Below, piece after piece: positions 9,266-18,245 of a stretch of 64,000 nucleotides of DNA. Made by a program: the position numbers and the translations under genes. The notes under the pieces are model-generated. The model was not told where the DNA came from and did no database searches. It saw only the letters and a list, made by a program, of their open reading frames with translations. Source of the DNA: Achromobacter xylosoxidans (GTDB taxonomy: Bacteria > Pseudomonadota > Gammaproteobacteria > Burkholderiales > Burkholderiaceae_B); assembly GCF_001457475.1 (NCBI RefSeq), contig NZ_LN831029.1, positions 4,154,001 through 4,218,000 on the forward strand. The letters run 5' to 3'. Positions within the stretch are counted from its first letter, which is position 1. Every line of letters starts with the position of its first letter.

Positions 9266-9541
9266 TCAACCGCCGAAAGCGCGGCGCAACCGTTCCATTT
9301 CGGCCCGATTCAAGCGCTTGGCCTCGTCTTCGGCATAGTCACGCTCGCCCGCCTCGTATTTGCCTTCATAGATGCAGCTGCTGCGGCTGACCCGGCATTC
9401 CAGGCTGACCCGTGACGAGTCGGAGCCGGAACCGGGGGCAGCGGGCGAAGACCAGGGATTGATGGACGAGGAGGAACAGCCGGACAGGAGCGCGACAAGC
9501 AACAACAGGCCGCCGCGGCTAAGCATTTGAATCGACAACAT
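9266..9541 (-). CDS. Small lipoprotein, 91 aa
   Basis: Type II signal peptide with lipobox LLSGC after MLSRGGLLLLVA, then a low-complexity Ser/Pro linker and a charged C-terminus (AEDEAKRLNRAEMERLRRAFGG). Two cysteines (LECRVSRSSC) could form a disulfide. Start at 9541 is supported by GAGG upstream; a second ATG at 9526 would also leave a complete signal. Probably the last chromosomal gene before the prophage remnant. Confidence 0.75.
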   Translation of the reverse strand: MLSIQMLSRGGLLLLVALLSGCSSSSINPWSSPAAPGSGSDSSRVSLECRVSRSSCIYEGKYEAGERDYAEDEAKRLNRAEMERLRRAFGG

Positions 9542-9675
9542 TTATCCTCGCTCGACAAGAAAAGCTTCAGGGCTCTTTATAACAAGCAGGGGACCGGCGG
9601 TACAGGCGCGGGCCGGCGTGGGGCTCTGGCCCTCAATATGGGGATTCAAGATCGGCAGATAGCCCGCCAAATGAA

Positions 9676-9777
9676 AAACCCCGGAACACAGCGGATGTCT
9701 CGGGGTTTGGGGGACACTACTGCCGGCGTATCGCCGGATCAGTGCCTGAATGGGGTTGGCGCGAAGGAGGGGACTCG
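9676..9777. repeat. Left att-like segment of prophage remnant
   Basis: A hairpin (AAACCCCG...CGGGGTTT), a second small palindrome (CCGGCGTATCGCCGG) and a core GCGAAGGAGGGGACTCG at 9761-9777. The whole ~100-bp block is a diverged copy of 18147-18245, with the same order of elements and the same 17-bp core. The core is the 3' end of a tRNA gene, the usual target of tyrosine integrases, so this is probably the left attachment site or the scar of an older tandem insertion. Between 9542 and 9676 I see no gene. Confidence 0.6.
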
Positions 9778-9810
9778 GAAATCCATTATCTATGCGGGTT
9801 CCAAGACAAA

Positions 9811-10626
9811 ATGGGGCCAATATGGGGCCAATATGGGGCCGATAGGTTGCTCGGCGTGAGCTGCGTCATTCCAACACCCGTAGTTGCTGCTCGCTCTGCA
9901 GAAATCCTAGACTTGATACAGTACGGGTCCACGTTAAGCAATAGATTTGACATGCGCTTTATCGAGCTCGATCGGCATTTTTCCGGCGGATCGGTCTGCA
10001 CACATTTGGTGAGCGCAATTGAACATCGCATCGGCCAGCTTGGACGAACCATAGACCAACTGACGATAACGTCAGTCACGGCTAGCGGATCAGACGATGC
10101 CTACCTGTCAATTGAGAAGGCCGCTCGGGCATTGGGCAAAAGCGCCAGCGGCTCATGGATAGGATATCACGCGCGCGTGTATTGGAAAAATTTCGACGTT
10201 CCGCCGCCGTCGGTCCACTTCAGCATCGAACAAGGGTTGCGCGAGAACCCCTTTAACCCCGCTCATGCGAACTGGGTCCAATACGAGTCGGCCGAGGTGC
10301 GCGCCGCGATCCTTGGTGACGACGGAGAGGCCACACTGCAACGTGCCCGAACAACTTCGGAGCAGCTCACGCAGGCTTTCGACAAAGCCAAGAATGAAGT
10401 GTTGGCAGTCATCGCAACCCTGCAGGGAATGCACAGCACGCCGTTGGTAGAAGGCATCGGCGAGGATGTGGACAAACTCACAGTGTCTTCACTTCTAGAA
10501 ATCGTCGATAGCCATTCGCCTCGGAGAAGGTATGTGACGAGCGATACACTAGCGATGAATCATGGCACGGTCGCTCCCGCACCTGTTCCTTCATCGGTCG
10601 ATAGTCCACGACGTCGCCCTCGGTGA
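9811..10626 (+). CDS. Hypothetical protein in prophage remnant
   Basis: About 271 aa, not recognised, no membrane segment. The start is uncertain: the frame is open from 9742 through the tRNA-derived core, and a GTG at 9856 is another candidate. Three near-perfect 11-nt direct repeats (ATGGGGCCAAT) lie at 9810-9842 across the proposed start. Lower GC than the chromosome, in keeping with transferred DNA. Its 3' end overlaps the convergent ORF at 10478-10735. Confidence 0.5.
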   Translation: MGPIWGQYGADRLLGVSCVIPTPVVAARSAEILDLIQYGSTLSNRFDMRFIELDRHFSGGSVCTHLVSAIEHRIGQLGRTIDQLTITSVTASGSDDAYLSIEKAARALGKSASGSWIGYHARVYWKNFDVPPPSVHFSIEQGLRENPFNPAHANWVQYESAEVRAAILGDDGEATLQRARTTSEQLTQAFDKAKNEVLAVIATLQGMHSTPLVEGIGEDVDKLTVSSLLEIVDSHSPRRRYVTSDTLAMNHGTVAPAPVPSSVDSPRRRPR

Positions 10627-10735
10627 CTTGTAGCGCGTCCGCCGCCTCCCATATTCCATAGGGCGCAGCATCGGCCTTGGACTGTTCATCCACCTTGGCT
10701 CGAGGGCAGTAGGTCCACACGCGAGTCGAGTGCAT
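10478..10735 (-). CDS. Hypothetical small protein, 85 aa
   Basis: Starts MHSTRVWTYCPRAKVDE with AAGGGAAA upstream. The last 50 codons are antisense to the end of the gene at 9811-10626, so only one of the two may be real over that overlap. No family recognised. Confidence 0.35.
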   Translation of the reverse strand: MHSTRVWTYCPRAKVDEQSKADAAPYGIWEAADALQVTEGDVVDYRPMKEQVRERPCHDSSLVYRSSHTFSEANGYRRFLEVKTL

Positions 10736-10843
10736 AGGTTTCCCTTTCCCATAAAAATTCAGCTGGGCGCTCGGTCCCGACGCGAATCGCCGTGACTTTT
10801 GACCCCCTACCTCGCGCCAATCCTCGCTACCAGCGGAAACACC

Positions 10844-10876
10844 AACAAAAAGGCCCGGCATGATTTGCCGGGCCTT
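10844..10876 (-). terminator. Terminator for the 243-aa gene
   Basis: On the minus strand AAGGCCCGGCA, a short loop, TGCCGGGCCTT, then TTTGTT. Lies 36 bp beyond the stop of the gene at 10912. Confidence 0.75.
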
Positions 10877-10911
10877 GAATTGGCAGACGTCGGTGAGTTC
10901 ACGACGTCGCG

Positions 10912-11643
10912 CTAGCGAAGATCGTATCTGCGAGTGAATGTCATCCCCTTCGCCCATCCACCGTCGAAGTTGAGCGGCAAACGCCTCTTCCACTCCGGCT
11001 CGTGCTGGTTGACCTTTTGTGCACCCTTTGCAGGCATCACAGCCACGGACTTCCGGTCCATGCCCATCTTTTCGCCCCAGGAGTACTGCAACGCCAACAT
11101 AGCGTTCGCCACCGGAGCGTCACCGGCGTGCTGCTCAATCCAGCTGGGCAATCGGACGACGCAGACTGTATTCATCATCTTTACATACTGATAACCGAAC
11201 AACTGATAGAGCTCGTCTCCGCGTTCATTCATCAGAGAGAAAAACTGAGGCACATAGGCGTTGAGCGCACTGTAAATTTCTCCAACGAATTCTCGAAGCT
11301 CTGCATACTCTTCCCCTTCGTAGGTCTTGTAATCTTCCGCGTACCCGATTTCCACAGCGTCGCGACTCAGCCTCACGAGCGACTCGCCGAATCGTGGCGG
11401 AACTTCCAGGGTGTCCCATTTGTCGTTCATAGACCTTACCCATGCATCAAAAGACATTTTGATCTCGAACATCAGCCTGCGCGACTCGATATCTTGTGTA
11501 ATTCTCATCTGGGTCTTGAGCGCACTAATCTGGCCGAGGCCCACAGCAGCAAGAGCCGCCAAGATCGGCCCCCCAGCGACAAAATAGAGGGCCTCTAGCC
11601 ACGGCTTAGCGTCGCACAACAGGGCAGCTGTAGCGCATTCCAT
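10912..11643 (-). CDS. Membrane-anchored hypothetical protein, 243 aa
   Basis: One N-terminal membrane segment (LYFVAGGPILAALAAVGLG), then about 200 cytoplasmic residues, predicted mostly helical, with SRRLMFEIKMSFDAWVRSM and several acidic stretches. The ATG at 11643 is preferred to an upstream TTG. It has its own terminator. The N-terminal anchor plus helical domain layout recurs in other accessory genes of the window (16004, 58760, 62483). No known domain recognised. Confidence 0.6.
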   Translation of the reverse strand: MECATAALLCDAKPWLEALYFVAGGPILAALAAVGLGQISALKTQMRITQDIESRRLMFEIKMSFDAWVRSMNDKWDTLEVPPRFGESLVRLSRDAVEIGYAEDYKTYEGEEYAELREFVGEIYSALNAYVPQFFSLMNERGDELYQLFGYQYVKMMNTVCVVRLPSWIEQHAGDAPVANAMLALQYSWGEKMGMDRKSVAVMPAKGAQKVNQHEPEWKRRLPLNFDGGWAKGMTFTRRYDLR

Positions 11644-11731
11644 ACTCAACTCTGCAGGGTTTGAAACACCAAATGTAACATCTCACGACGCTCAAATTCC
11701 ACCGTTCGCCCGAACTAACGGCTGACCAATT

Positions 11732-12094
11732 TCAGCGCTGCGCCGCCTGCGGCAAAAATGTCGGCTGATCTATATATTTCCTACCCCGCTCGGATCTTCT
11801 CGTGCAGACGTCTGCGCCCCTACCGCCTACCGCACTCGCCGCCGGTTGCCGAACGCGCCATCCTCTCGCAGTCTTGCGCGAGTGACATGCCCAGCACAGG
11901 GGTCGCCAGTTGCTCCGATCCCAAAAGAGAGAACGCGCCTCGACGATTCGCCCCGACTCGCCGCACGCCAGCGCTTCCGCCATCCGGTCGACCCAGCTGG
12001 TGCCGTCGGGAGACCTGCCGCGGCGCTCCGACCCCTCGGGATTCTCGATCGAGATATCCATGCCAGCGATGCGCGTGCGCCCGACCTTGTAGTT
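11732..12094 (-). pseudogene. Fused fragments: phage structural piece and HNH end
   Basis: Within one open frame, a segment GNYKVGRTRIAGMDISIENPEGSERRG resembling the N-terminus of phage proteins found near portal/head genes (known pattern ID-ISIENPKGS-RRG) is joined to DRSNWRPLCWACHSRKTARGW, the C-terminal half of an HNH nuclease. Neither part is complete and neither belongs to the terminase they follow, so this looks like a deletion scar joining three genes. Confidence 0.6.
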
Positions 12095-12855
12095 GCCGGC
12101 AGTTGGCCAGGATCGCATCGGCCTACTCGCGGGTGTAGTGCTCGGCATCGTAGATGCCCATGAACACCACGCGGTGCCGGCGTGCTTGTCGATCAGGAAC
12201 CGCTTGACCGTCGCCGACATGCCCATCAGAGGCGTGAAGGTCAGGTACACCGGGCCCAACGTCGTGTTGGTCCGGGTGACAGCCTCCATGTAGATGTCGT
12301 GCGGCGGCTCCTCATCCAGCCAGACGAAATCCAGGGTTTCGGCCTGGAACTTCTCCCCGCCCTGCTCGTAGGTGCGAAAGCCCAGCACGCTCGCCGGCCT
12401 GAACGTCGCCGCCACCGCCATGGCGCACCACGATCATGGACACCGCGCCCGGCACGCCGGCCAGCGGCGCCACCTCCTTGATGGCGTCGCCAGGGATGGC
12501 GCCGGTCCCGCGTTCGCTAGTCGACGCCAGGCCGGCCCAACAGCAGGCGCTGCATGCCGTCGCGCGTCAGCGCCGACGACACCGAGGCCGCCCAGCCCGC
12601 CGCGGGTTTCTGGAAAACCTTGCCTTCCCACCATTCCGGGTAGCGCCCGGTCAGGTGCATCGCCGTCTCGTAGGCGCCCGGGAACGTCTTGCCCAGCTGG
12701 TTGCCGGCAGAAAAAAGGCGCTCGCCGTATGCGGCGCCTTGTGCGTGGAACTCCCTCTGTTTCTCGTACGGCCGGTGGTACTTCAACCGGTTGCGCTTGG
12801 CGCGCTAGGCACGCTCCTGCAGCGCCCTGGCCAGCATCACGCGCGGATTGGACAT
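12095..12855 (-). pseudogene. Terminase large subunit, broken
   Basis: Starts ATGTCC at 12855 overlapping the terS stop (TGATG). After ALQERA there is an in-frame TAG (12805-12807), then NRLKYHRPYEKQREFHAQGA and a Walker A-like LFSAGNQLGKTFPGAYE. The frame then shifts near 12530 (GAIPGDAIKEVAPLAG), returns at 12421 as FVWLDEEPPHDIYMEAVTR (Walker B region, DEEPP), and shifts again near 12180 (VVFMGIYDAEHY). Several independent lesions: the gene is dead. It resembles terminases of transposable or podovirus-like phages rather than the lambda-type terminase of the second prophage. Confidence 0.8.
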
Positions 12856-13576
12856 CAGTGCATCGTGGGCCCGGCGCCAGCGCCGCCCACGCGCAGTTGG
12901 GCAAGAACCATTTCCACCGGGATGCCTTCGGCCTGGGCGATTTCCTGGGCAGCCTGCGCGATAGCGGCGTCCAGTTCGGCGTCTGACTTCTTGTCCAGGT
13001 CGCCCAGTCGCAGCTCCTTGCGCTCCACGAACATGCCCCAGGTGGCGCGCGATCAGTTCCAGGTTCGGCGTCTTAGGCGCCAGCTTGAGGATGAGGTCGC
13101 CGCCCTTGTCGTAGGTCCAACCGATCACGCAGCGGCGCACGCGCTCGGGCAGCAGCCGCAGATCCTTCGGGCTGGTGATATCGCGCAGTACGCCATTCTC
13201 GTCCGTCACCACCAGGTCCGCCCCGTCGTAGAAGCCCATGTCCACCCATTTCTCGAGGACGCGCTGGGCGGTGACTTCCAGTTTCGCCGACAGCTTGTCG
13301 CGCAGTGCCTGCACCACCGCCGCGACGTTAGCCTAGTTCAACAAGCGCGACGCGCCGCTGATGGCCGCAGCACCGCGGGCCCGGTAGGCCGCCTCGAAGG
13401 CCTTGGTCGGGTTCAGGAAGCCGCCCGCTGCGAACTCGTCCACAAACCGGCGCTGCTGGGGCGTCAGCGGGCTGTCCGCAGACACCACGCGGCGGGCGGC
13501 GTTCGACACGCGTGCGTTTGGAGCGCGCGGGCGACTTCCGCGCCGGCTTGGGCGCATGAGACTTGAGTTTTGGCAT
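12855..13576 (-). pseudogene. Terminase small subunit, broken
   Basis: Begins MPKLKSHAPKPARKSPARSK at 13576, shifts frame into LTPQQRRFVDEFAAGGFLN (the Terminase_2 N-terminal helix), is stopped near 13334, continues as LSAKLEVTAQRVLEKWVDMG and KDLRLLPERVRRCVIGW, and shifts once more near 13040 into a C-terminal stretch ending VGGAGAGPTMH. At least three lesions, while the protein sequence between them is still easily recognised, so decay is recent. Confidence 0.8.
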
Positions 13577-13643
13577 AGGGCGAATGTAACAGAGTGCAAT
13601 ACAATGCCCTGACTTGTGGAAGGTGCACTCTGAGGATGAGGAG

Positions 13644-14381
13644 ATGGAGTTGGAGGACGTTGCTGAAAAAGCTCGACGCAATTTGATGGCCGTTGCCTCA
13701 GGCATCCTCGCTGTATGGGCGCTCGGAATCCCTCTGGACGGCAAATTGGTTGGCGCTGTCGATCTAAGCGCGGTCGAGCCGTGGCGGGCATGGATCGCGG
13801 CGCTTATGGTATTGACCTACTTTGCCCTTCGATATCACTTCGCCCCAACCGGGCACGAAGCTGCGGAGAACGTAGAGCTTCGCAAAGAGTGGGGAGATCG
13901 CCGGCGCAGATCTTACCGGGCCAATCGCGATCAACTGCTTAAGCTCACACTTGCCATTAACTCGGCCGATGGGCTTCCTAAATCGAAAGGGTCCAAGCTT
14001 GTATTTCGCTTTCCGAGTAGGCCCGAGGGTGAGAACCTGACACTCTTGGAATCCGGCCCATGCTCATGGAATGGCCGTCACGGGAAGTACTCCTCGCGAT
14101 GGGTCCAAATACTGCAAACCAGCACCGAGCCGGGGATGGCTACCGTTGCAGCAACGCGCTTCGTTGGGGAGATGCAAAAAACTGAAGTGGCAATACGCCC
14201 ATGGGTCTACTTCCTGCTGCACATGAGAGCCTGGAAACGTGCATATCAGCCTTCTTGGAACTTGCTTGAATTGACTGTGCCATGGCTCTTGACGGCAGGC
14301 GCATTCCTCGTATGCTTGTGGCGCATCGGGACGAGCTTCTATTACTCGTTCCCTTTTGTCCGTCAGTTGCTCCCGGCATGA
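13644..14381 (+). CDS. Membrane protein beside terS, 245 aa
   Basis: Two closely spaced membrane segments near the N-terminus (LMAVASGILAVWALGIPL and WIAALMVLTYFALRYHF), a charged cytoplasmic middle, and a third segment near the C-terminus (LTVPWLLTAGAFLVCLW). The N-terminal pattern ARRNLMAVAS...W.A..V..Y..LRYHF is shared with the 229-aa protein at 44834, which also sits close upstream of a terminase gene in the other prophage. Start 13644 has GAGGAG upstream. Function unknown; superinfection exclusion is a guess from position and topology. Confidence 0.65.
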   Translation: MELEDVAEKARRNLMAVASGILAVWALGIPLDGKLVGAVDLSAVEPWRAWIAALMVLTYFALRYHFAPTGHEAAENVELRKEWGDRRRRSYRANRDQLLKLTLAINSADGLPKSKGSKLVFRFPSRPEGENLTLLESGPCSWNGRHGKYSSRWVQILQTSTEPGMATVAATRFVGEMQKTEVAIRPWVYFLLHMRAWKRAYQPSWNLLELTVPWLLTAGAFLVCLWRIGTSFYYSFPFVRQLLPA

Positions 14382-14410
14382 AAAAACCCCGCTCGGTTTC
14401 CCGGCGGGGT
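14381..14410 (-). terminator. Terminator between convergent genes
   Basis: Minus strand: GACCCCGCCGG, loop, CCGAGCGGGGT, then TTTTTT. Serves the HNH gene side; the plus-strand gene ends exactly at its T-run. Confidence 0.75.
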
Positions 14411-14473
14411 CTTAAGACGCACTGTTACCCAGTGACAGAATGGGGCCGATTTTGCGGATTGCTCACTTTTTTG

Positions 14474-15187
14474 TCAAGCATCGTGAGAAAGGTCCGGGTC
14501 GAACTTGTTGGACTTGCTCCGGTTCAAGACCGCGGGCACGATCCGCAGATTGGCTTCGCAATGAAGCCCACACACCAGCGGGTTGACCAACGGCACGACG
14601 TGATCGACGTCGTGCGGAATGCCGGTTTCGAGTTCGATTCGATCCCGTTCGTCATAGATCATCCTGATCTTTTTGCGATCTGCCCACGCCGGCGTCGCGA
14701 GCCGCATCAGCAGTCGTCTCCGTTCCTTCGGCTCTGAGCATTCCTGAATTGCCCTCGCCCAATGCCCGACCTTTTCTGGATTCTTCCATGGGTTGTCGTT
14801 GGCCACTCGCTCAATCCGAGACTCCAGCCAGTTTTGATAGTCCCGGTGCCACGATAAGCGGGTGTAGCGCGTTTCAAACTCCTCAGGCGAAAGCAGTACC
14901 TCCTCCAAGAAGTCCGACACGGGCTCGCCAGTCGTTGCCTCATACCATGCCCTAAAGGCTCGACCCCGCAGGGCTGCGAGGATAGTCTCCAGATTTTCAA
15001 TGTTCTCGCGCGATAGCCTCTCTGCACGCGCATCATGGCTCGTATCCCGCCGATCCTGATTTTTGTAGGCCCTGAGTTCATAGGCCATTCGCTGTTCTTC
15101 GCGCTCTATTTTTCGTCGACGCGCGCGTTCTTTTTTCTCCTCCGCTTTTGACGGAAGCGGGCGGACAATCCACGGGTTGAATGTCAT
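14474..15187 (-). CDS. HNH endonuclease-like protein
   Basis: 237 aa. The C-terminus carries an HNH core: DVDHVVPLVNPLVCGLHCEANLRIVP then NRSKSNKF, with the DH, the central N and the final N in place. The N-terminal half is strongly charged (KAEEKKERARRRKIEREEQR), probably a coiled coil. Phage HNH proteins of this kind assist packaging or are homing nucleases. Appears intact although neighbouring terminase genes are broken. ATG at 15187 used; an upstream TTG is in frame. Confidence 0.75.
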   Translation of the reverse strand: MTFNPWIVRPLPSKAEEKKERARRRKIEREEQRMAYELRAYKNQDRRDTSHDARAERLSRENIENLETILAALRGRAFRAWYEATTGEPVSDFLEEVLLSPEEFETRYTRLSWHRDYQNWLESRIERVANDNPWKNPEKVGHWARAIQECSEPKERRRLLMRLATPAWADRKKIRMIYDERDRIELETGIPHDVDHVVPLVNPLVCGLHCEANLRIVPAVLNRSKSNKFDPDLSHDA

Positions 15188-15232
15188 AAGCAACCAAGAT
15201 CTTGGGGAGCTGGCAAAACGCTATCTCAGATC

Positions 15233-15358
15233 CTATTCGCCGACAAGGCCCGCACCGCGCAGCAGGGATTCAGCTAGGTCCATGGCGCGGGCTTCCTCGC
15301 CCTTCTTCCCCTCCTCGACCACGCCGGCGCCCTCGCGCACTACGCGCGAACCGCGCAT
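15233..15358 (-). CDS. Hypothetical 41-aa protein
   Basis: Start overlaps the stop of the next upstream gene (TGATG), indicating coupling. Highly charged sequence (RVVREGAGVVEEGKKGEEARAM), no recognised family. Confidence 0.5.
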   Translation of the reverse strand: MRGSRVVREGAGVVEEGKKGEEARAMDLAESLLRGAGLVGE

Positions 15359-15585
15359 CAGGCTCCCTCGCTGCGCAGGTCGCGCAGCCATTCGATGCGC
15401 GCCTCGGCCCTGGCCGCCGGCGCGGGTTGGTAGGTGGCGCAGCTGCGGCGCCACAACGGGCTGACGAAGCTGCCGGGACGGTCGGTCACGAGCGCGCAGC
15501 GGCCCAGGCCTTGCGCGGCCATGGCGGTGTGCGGGTGGCGCAGCGTGAAGCGCTCGCAGTAGACGCACTGAACGGCCGCGTTCAC
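15358..15585 (-). CDS. Cys-containing small phage protein, 75 aa
   Basis: GTG start at 15585, five bases from the preceding stop. Contains CVYCERFTLR, a later GLGRC and a RRSC, a pattern found in small phage zinc-binding proteins that accompany replication genes. Function unknown. Confidence 0.6.
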   Translation of the reverse strand: MNAAVQCVYCERFTLRHPHTAMAAQGLGRCALVTDRPGSFVSPLWRRSCATYQPAPAARAEARIEWLRDLRSEGA

Positions 15586-15589
15586 AGGC

Positions 15590-15935
15590 TCACCCCGTAG
15601 TCGGCGCGCAGCCGCGCTTTGTCGTCGTCGGTCAGGCCGGCACGCGCGATCACTCGGTCCTTGAACTGCCAGAACGGCTCGGCACCCACACAACCATGCC
15701 GTCCTCGTCGAAGCGGCAAAACCCCACTTCGCAGGCGCTTCGAAGCCCCTTCATAGCCCCTTCCAAGGACAGGCCGGTGTCGACCGTGATGTGGGACGAG
15801 TTCAGGTAGTACAGGCCCAGCATCGTGGCGTGCTGGCAGTCATCAAGTACATGGCCACGATGACGACCTCGGGCCCTTCCTTCTTCAAGGCTCGGCCTGT
15901 GCGTCCGCTCTAGAACTGCGGACCCACTTTTGAGT
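15590..15935 (-). pseudogene. Phage replication-type gene, C-terminal remnant
   Basis: Segments in different frames: HATMLGLYYLNSSHITVDTG, SLEGAMKGLRSACEVGFCRF, then DEDGMVVWV, a frameshift near 15690, and EPFWQFKDRVIARAGLTDDD. The order resembles phage helix-turn-helix replication proteins that read LYYLP..YIA.DTG.SLEGA.KGL....FC.FDE...VWV. The 5' part is missing or scrambled and I cannot find an intact frame. Confidence 0.55.
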
Positions 15936-16003
15936 AATCACGCATTGCACACACTCCTGCTGTACGATTTTCTCCCCGATACTACTAGCCACTTAAAAAC
16001 AAA

Positions 16004-16567
16004 ATGTCTTCCGAGAGAATTCGTACGGCGCTTACTTACTTCGCCCTGATCTTCGGCGTGATCGCCGTGACGTTCTTTTTTTCGATTGGCTTCACCACTT
16101 TTTTCGAATCCGATTTCACTCCCAAGAACAGCGGAGAGCTGGCCTCCTGGGCACAAGCCGCCGGCTCTGTAGTAGCGATTTTTATGGCGTATCGCATGGG
16201 AGCAGATCAGGCGCGAGTGGCCAGGATAAGCGCTCAAAAAGAGGACCGAGCGTTGCGCGAAATACGACAGTCGATCGCCGCGCAGCTCAGAAAGGCAATA
16301 AACCATGTGACAGAACTGATTGGGGCCGCACAGAAAGGTGAACTTCTCATCAAAAAAATGGACGCGGAATACCAATCCGTACGAGCGCCCCATGAGGAGC
16401 GACCAGCATCTTTGAAGGAAATTCAGACGAACATCAATGCGTCGCTCAAGAAAGTTCACTTCCCCAGGCCCTTCCAATTCGGCGGTGTGCGCCGATGGAA
16501 GGCCGAAGAGGTGGATGACTGGATCGAGTGCCAGCGCAAAGCGCCAGATGGCCGGCGCGCACGATAA
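16004..16567 (+). CDS. Two-helix membrane protein with W-Q-GS motif
   Basis: 187 aa. First membrane segment YFALIFGVIAVTFFFSIGF, then LASWAQAAGSVVAIFMAYRM, a second hydrophobic stretch, followed by a long charged helix beginning QARVARISAQKEDRALREI. The motif W-x-Q-x-x-G-S-x-x-A-I recurs at the same place in proteins at 58760 and 62483. Lies opposite to the flanking remnant genes, like a moron. Function unknown. Confidence 0.65.
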   Translation: MSSERIRTALTYFALIFGVIAVTFFFSIGFTTFFESDFTPKNSGELASWAQAAGSVVAIFMAYRMGADQARVARISAQKEDRALREIRQSIAAQLRKAINHVTELIGAAQKGELLIKKMDAEYQSVRAPHEERPASLKEIQTNINASLKKVHFPRPFQFGGVRRWKAEEVDDWIECQRKAPDGRRAR

Positions 16568-16589
16568 CCATGGGCCGTGACGGCTCTAT

Positions 16590-17072
16590 CTAAGTCGGCA
16601 GGCTTTTCCATACGGCCATGGCCATACCGAAAAGCGAGCCGAATATCCCAAACCAAAACATGGCGCCCTCTCGGCGCCGTTTTTTTGCATCCAATATCGC
16701 GCTGCGCACCGCTAAAAAGCCCCTCGGAGTTAGATACCAAGCTTCCGAGTAGTTATCGTGCACGTCTACTTGCCCATAGAATTCTCCCACCTCTTGCGGG
16801 GGAATTTCTGCACCGATCCGTCGCGCTTCACGGATGAGATATTCCGATTGCAGAACCGCGGTACTCGTCTCTAGTCTGTCGATGTCCGAGATAATGGCCC
16901 AAGCTCGATCAACAGCGCCCTTTTCATCCTGATGGGGCAGGCTGGCATTCAGCTTTTCCAGCTGTGCTTGGTGGACCACGCCAGCCCACCAGAACTTGAA
17001 CTGCTTTCGTCGCCGATTTGCCCAAGCCGTTATTAGAATCCTTACAACCTCAACAGGTCCCATAGTGATCAT
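16590..17072 (-). CDS. Hypothetical protein with C-terminal anchor, 160 aa
   Basis: ATG at 17072 overlaps the integrase stop (ATGA); a second ATG at 17063 has AGGA eight bases upstream. Helical body with VDRAWAIISDIDRLETSTAVL, and a C-terminal membrane segment GAMFWFGIFGSLFGMAMAVW, so probably tail-anchored. Not recognised. Confidence 0.6.
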   Translation of the reverse strand: MITMGPVEVVRILITAWANRRRKQFKFWWAGVVHQAQLEKLNASLPHQDEKGAVDRAWAIISDIDRLETSTAVLQSEYLIREARRIGAEIPPQEVGEFYGQVDVHDNYSEAWYLTPRGFLAVRSAILDAKKRRREGAMFWFGIFGSLFGMAMAVWKSLPT

Positions 17073-18063
17073 CCTAGTTTCTTAGCAATATCAGTAGCGC
17101 TTTCGCGGTAATAGATCATCAGGCTGCGCGGGTCCCGGTGGCCCACCATCCGCGCCAGCTCCAAAATGCTCAGCTTCTTGGCCAGCCGCGTCAGCGCGGT
17201 CGCGCGGGCGTCATGGACCGTGGCGCCCTCCACCTGTGCCAGCGTCTTGGCATGGCGGAAGTAGACATCGCGCAGCGCGCCGGTCAGGGTGAACATGCGT
17301 ACCTTGTCCACGCTATTGAGCGCCTTGAAAATGGACACCGCGCGCTTCGACAGCGGCACGGCGCGTCGGTCGCCGTTCTTGGTCTGGTCCAACTGGGCTA
17401 CCTGCTTCTTCAGGTCAACCTGGGCCCGCTCCAGGGACAGCAGCTCGCCGGACCGCATCGCCATCTCCAGCGGCAAGAGGAACGCCACCGCGGTCTGGTG
17501 GCGCTTGTCTTCGACGGGTTTTCCCTCTTCCCACCCCAGTGCCAGCACGATCCGGTCTATTTCTTCCTGGGTATAAATGCGCTCACGGTGGCGCCCCTTG
17601 GACGGCATGGTCAGCGCCAGCGAAGCGTCATCTTGACGTTGTGCCATTCCTTCCTGGCGTAGCCCCAGGCCACGCGCAGGAGGGCGATATCGCGCCGGCA
17701 GGATGTGGGCTGCACCTGGCCCAGCCGTTTGTCGCGCCAGGCCGCCAGATCCACCGTGGTGACGGCGTGGATAGGTTTGGCGCACAGTTCCGGCTCGTCC
17801 TTCAGGAAGCGGTCGATCCGCACGCGTTCCCAGCGGTGCCCCTTGTTCTTGGGCGAAACCTCGTCGCGGAACCGCTCCAGGACCTGGGCCAACGTCCTGA
17901 CGACGATACCGCCCACGGCAGTTGTAGCCAGCTCCGTTTCCCTGCTGGCAGCCCATTCCTGGGCCTCCCGCTTGGTGGCAAACGTCTTGCTCTCCCTGGT
18001 GCCGCCCTTGCTGACCTCGGTGCGACATGTGTCCCCGCGCTTGCGGAAAGTACCCAATTTCAT
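17069..18063 (-). pseudogene. int: Tyrosine integrase with 1-nt frameshift
   Basis: Begins MKLGTFRKRGDTCRTEV with an AP2-like arm-binding start and a SAM-like core-binding domain up to EWHNVK, then leaves frame. Restoring one base at the AAGATG junction (comp. ~17631) reads EWHNVKDDASLALTMPSKGR and joins the catalytic domain in the next frame. Catalytic residues are all there: R in AMRSGELL, H-x-x-R in VHDARATAL, H in VGHRDP and the nucleophile Y in MIYYRES. Lies next to the right att core, as expected for the integrase of the remnant. A sequencing error is the alternative to true loss. Confidence 0.85.
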
Positions 18064-18146
18064 CCCCTTTGGCGTAAATCCTGGCGTGGATTTGGCGTAG
18101 CAAAGTAGGCGATTTAATGGGCGGATGTCAAAGCTGTTGGCAAAAG

Positions 18147-18245
18147 AAAACCCCCGAGGCACTCGAATCCTCGGGGGTTGTATGACATTGTTGGCGTAAC
18201 GCCAAAACAGTGTCAGGCAATACGTGGTGCGAAGGAGGGGACTCG
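18147..18245. repeat. Right att-like segment of prophage remnant
   Basis: Hairpin with GAACCCCC/TCGGGGGTT arms, palindrome TTGGCGTAACGCCAA, and core GCGAAGGAGGGGACTCG at 18229-18245; same order as 9676-9777. Directly upstream of the integrase start. Confidence 0.65.

Noticed and set aside
15938..16477. 179-aa minus-strand frame over the 187-aa membrane protein
   Set aside because: Antisense shadow of a gene with clear membrane segments.
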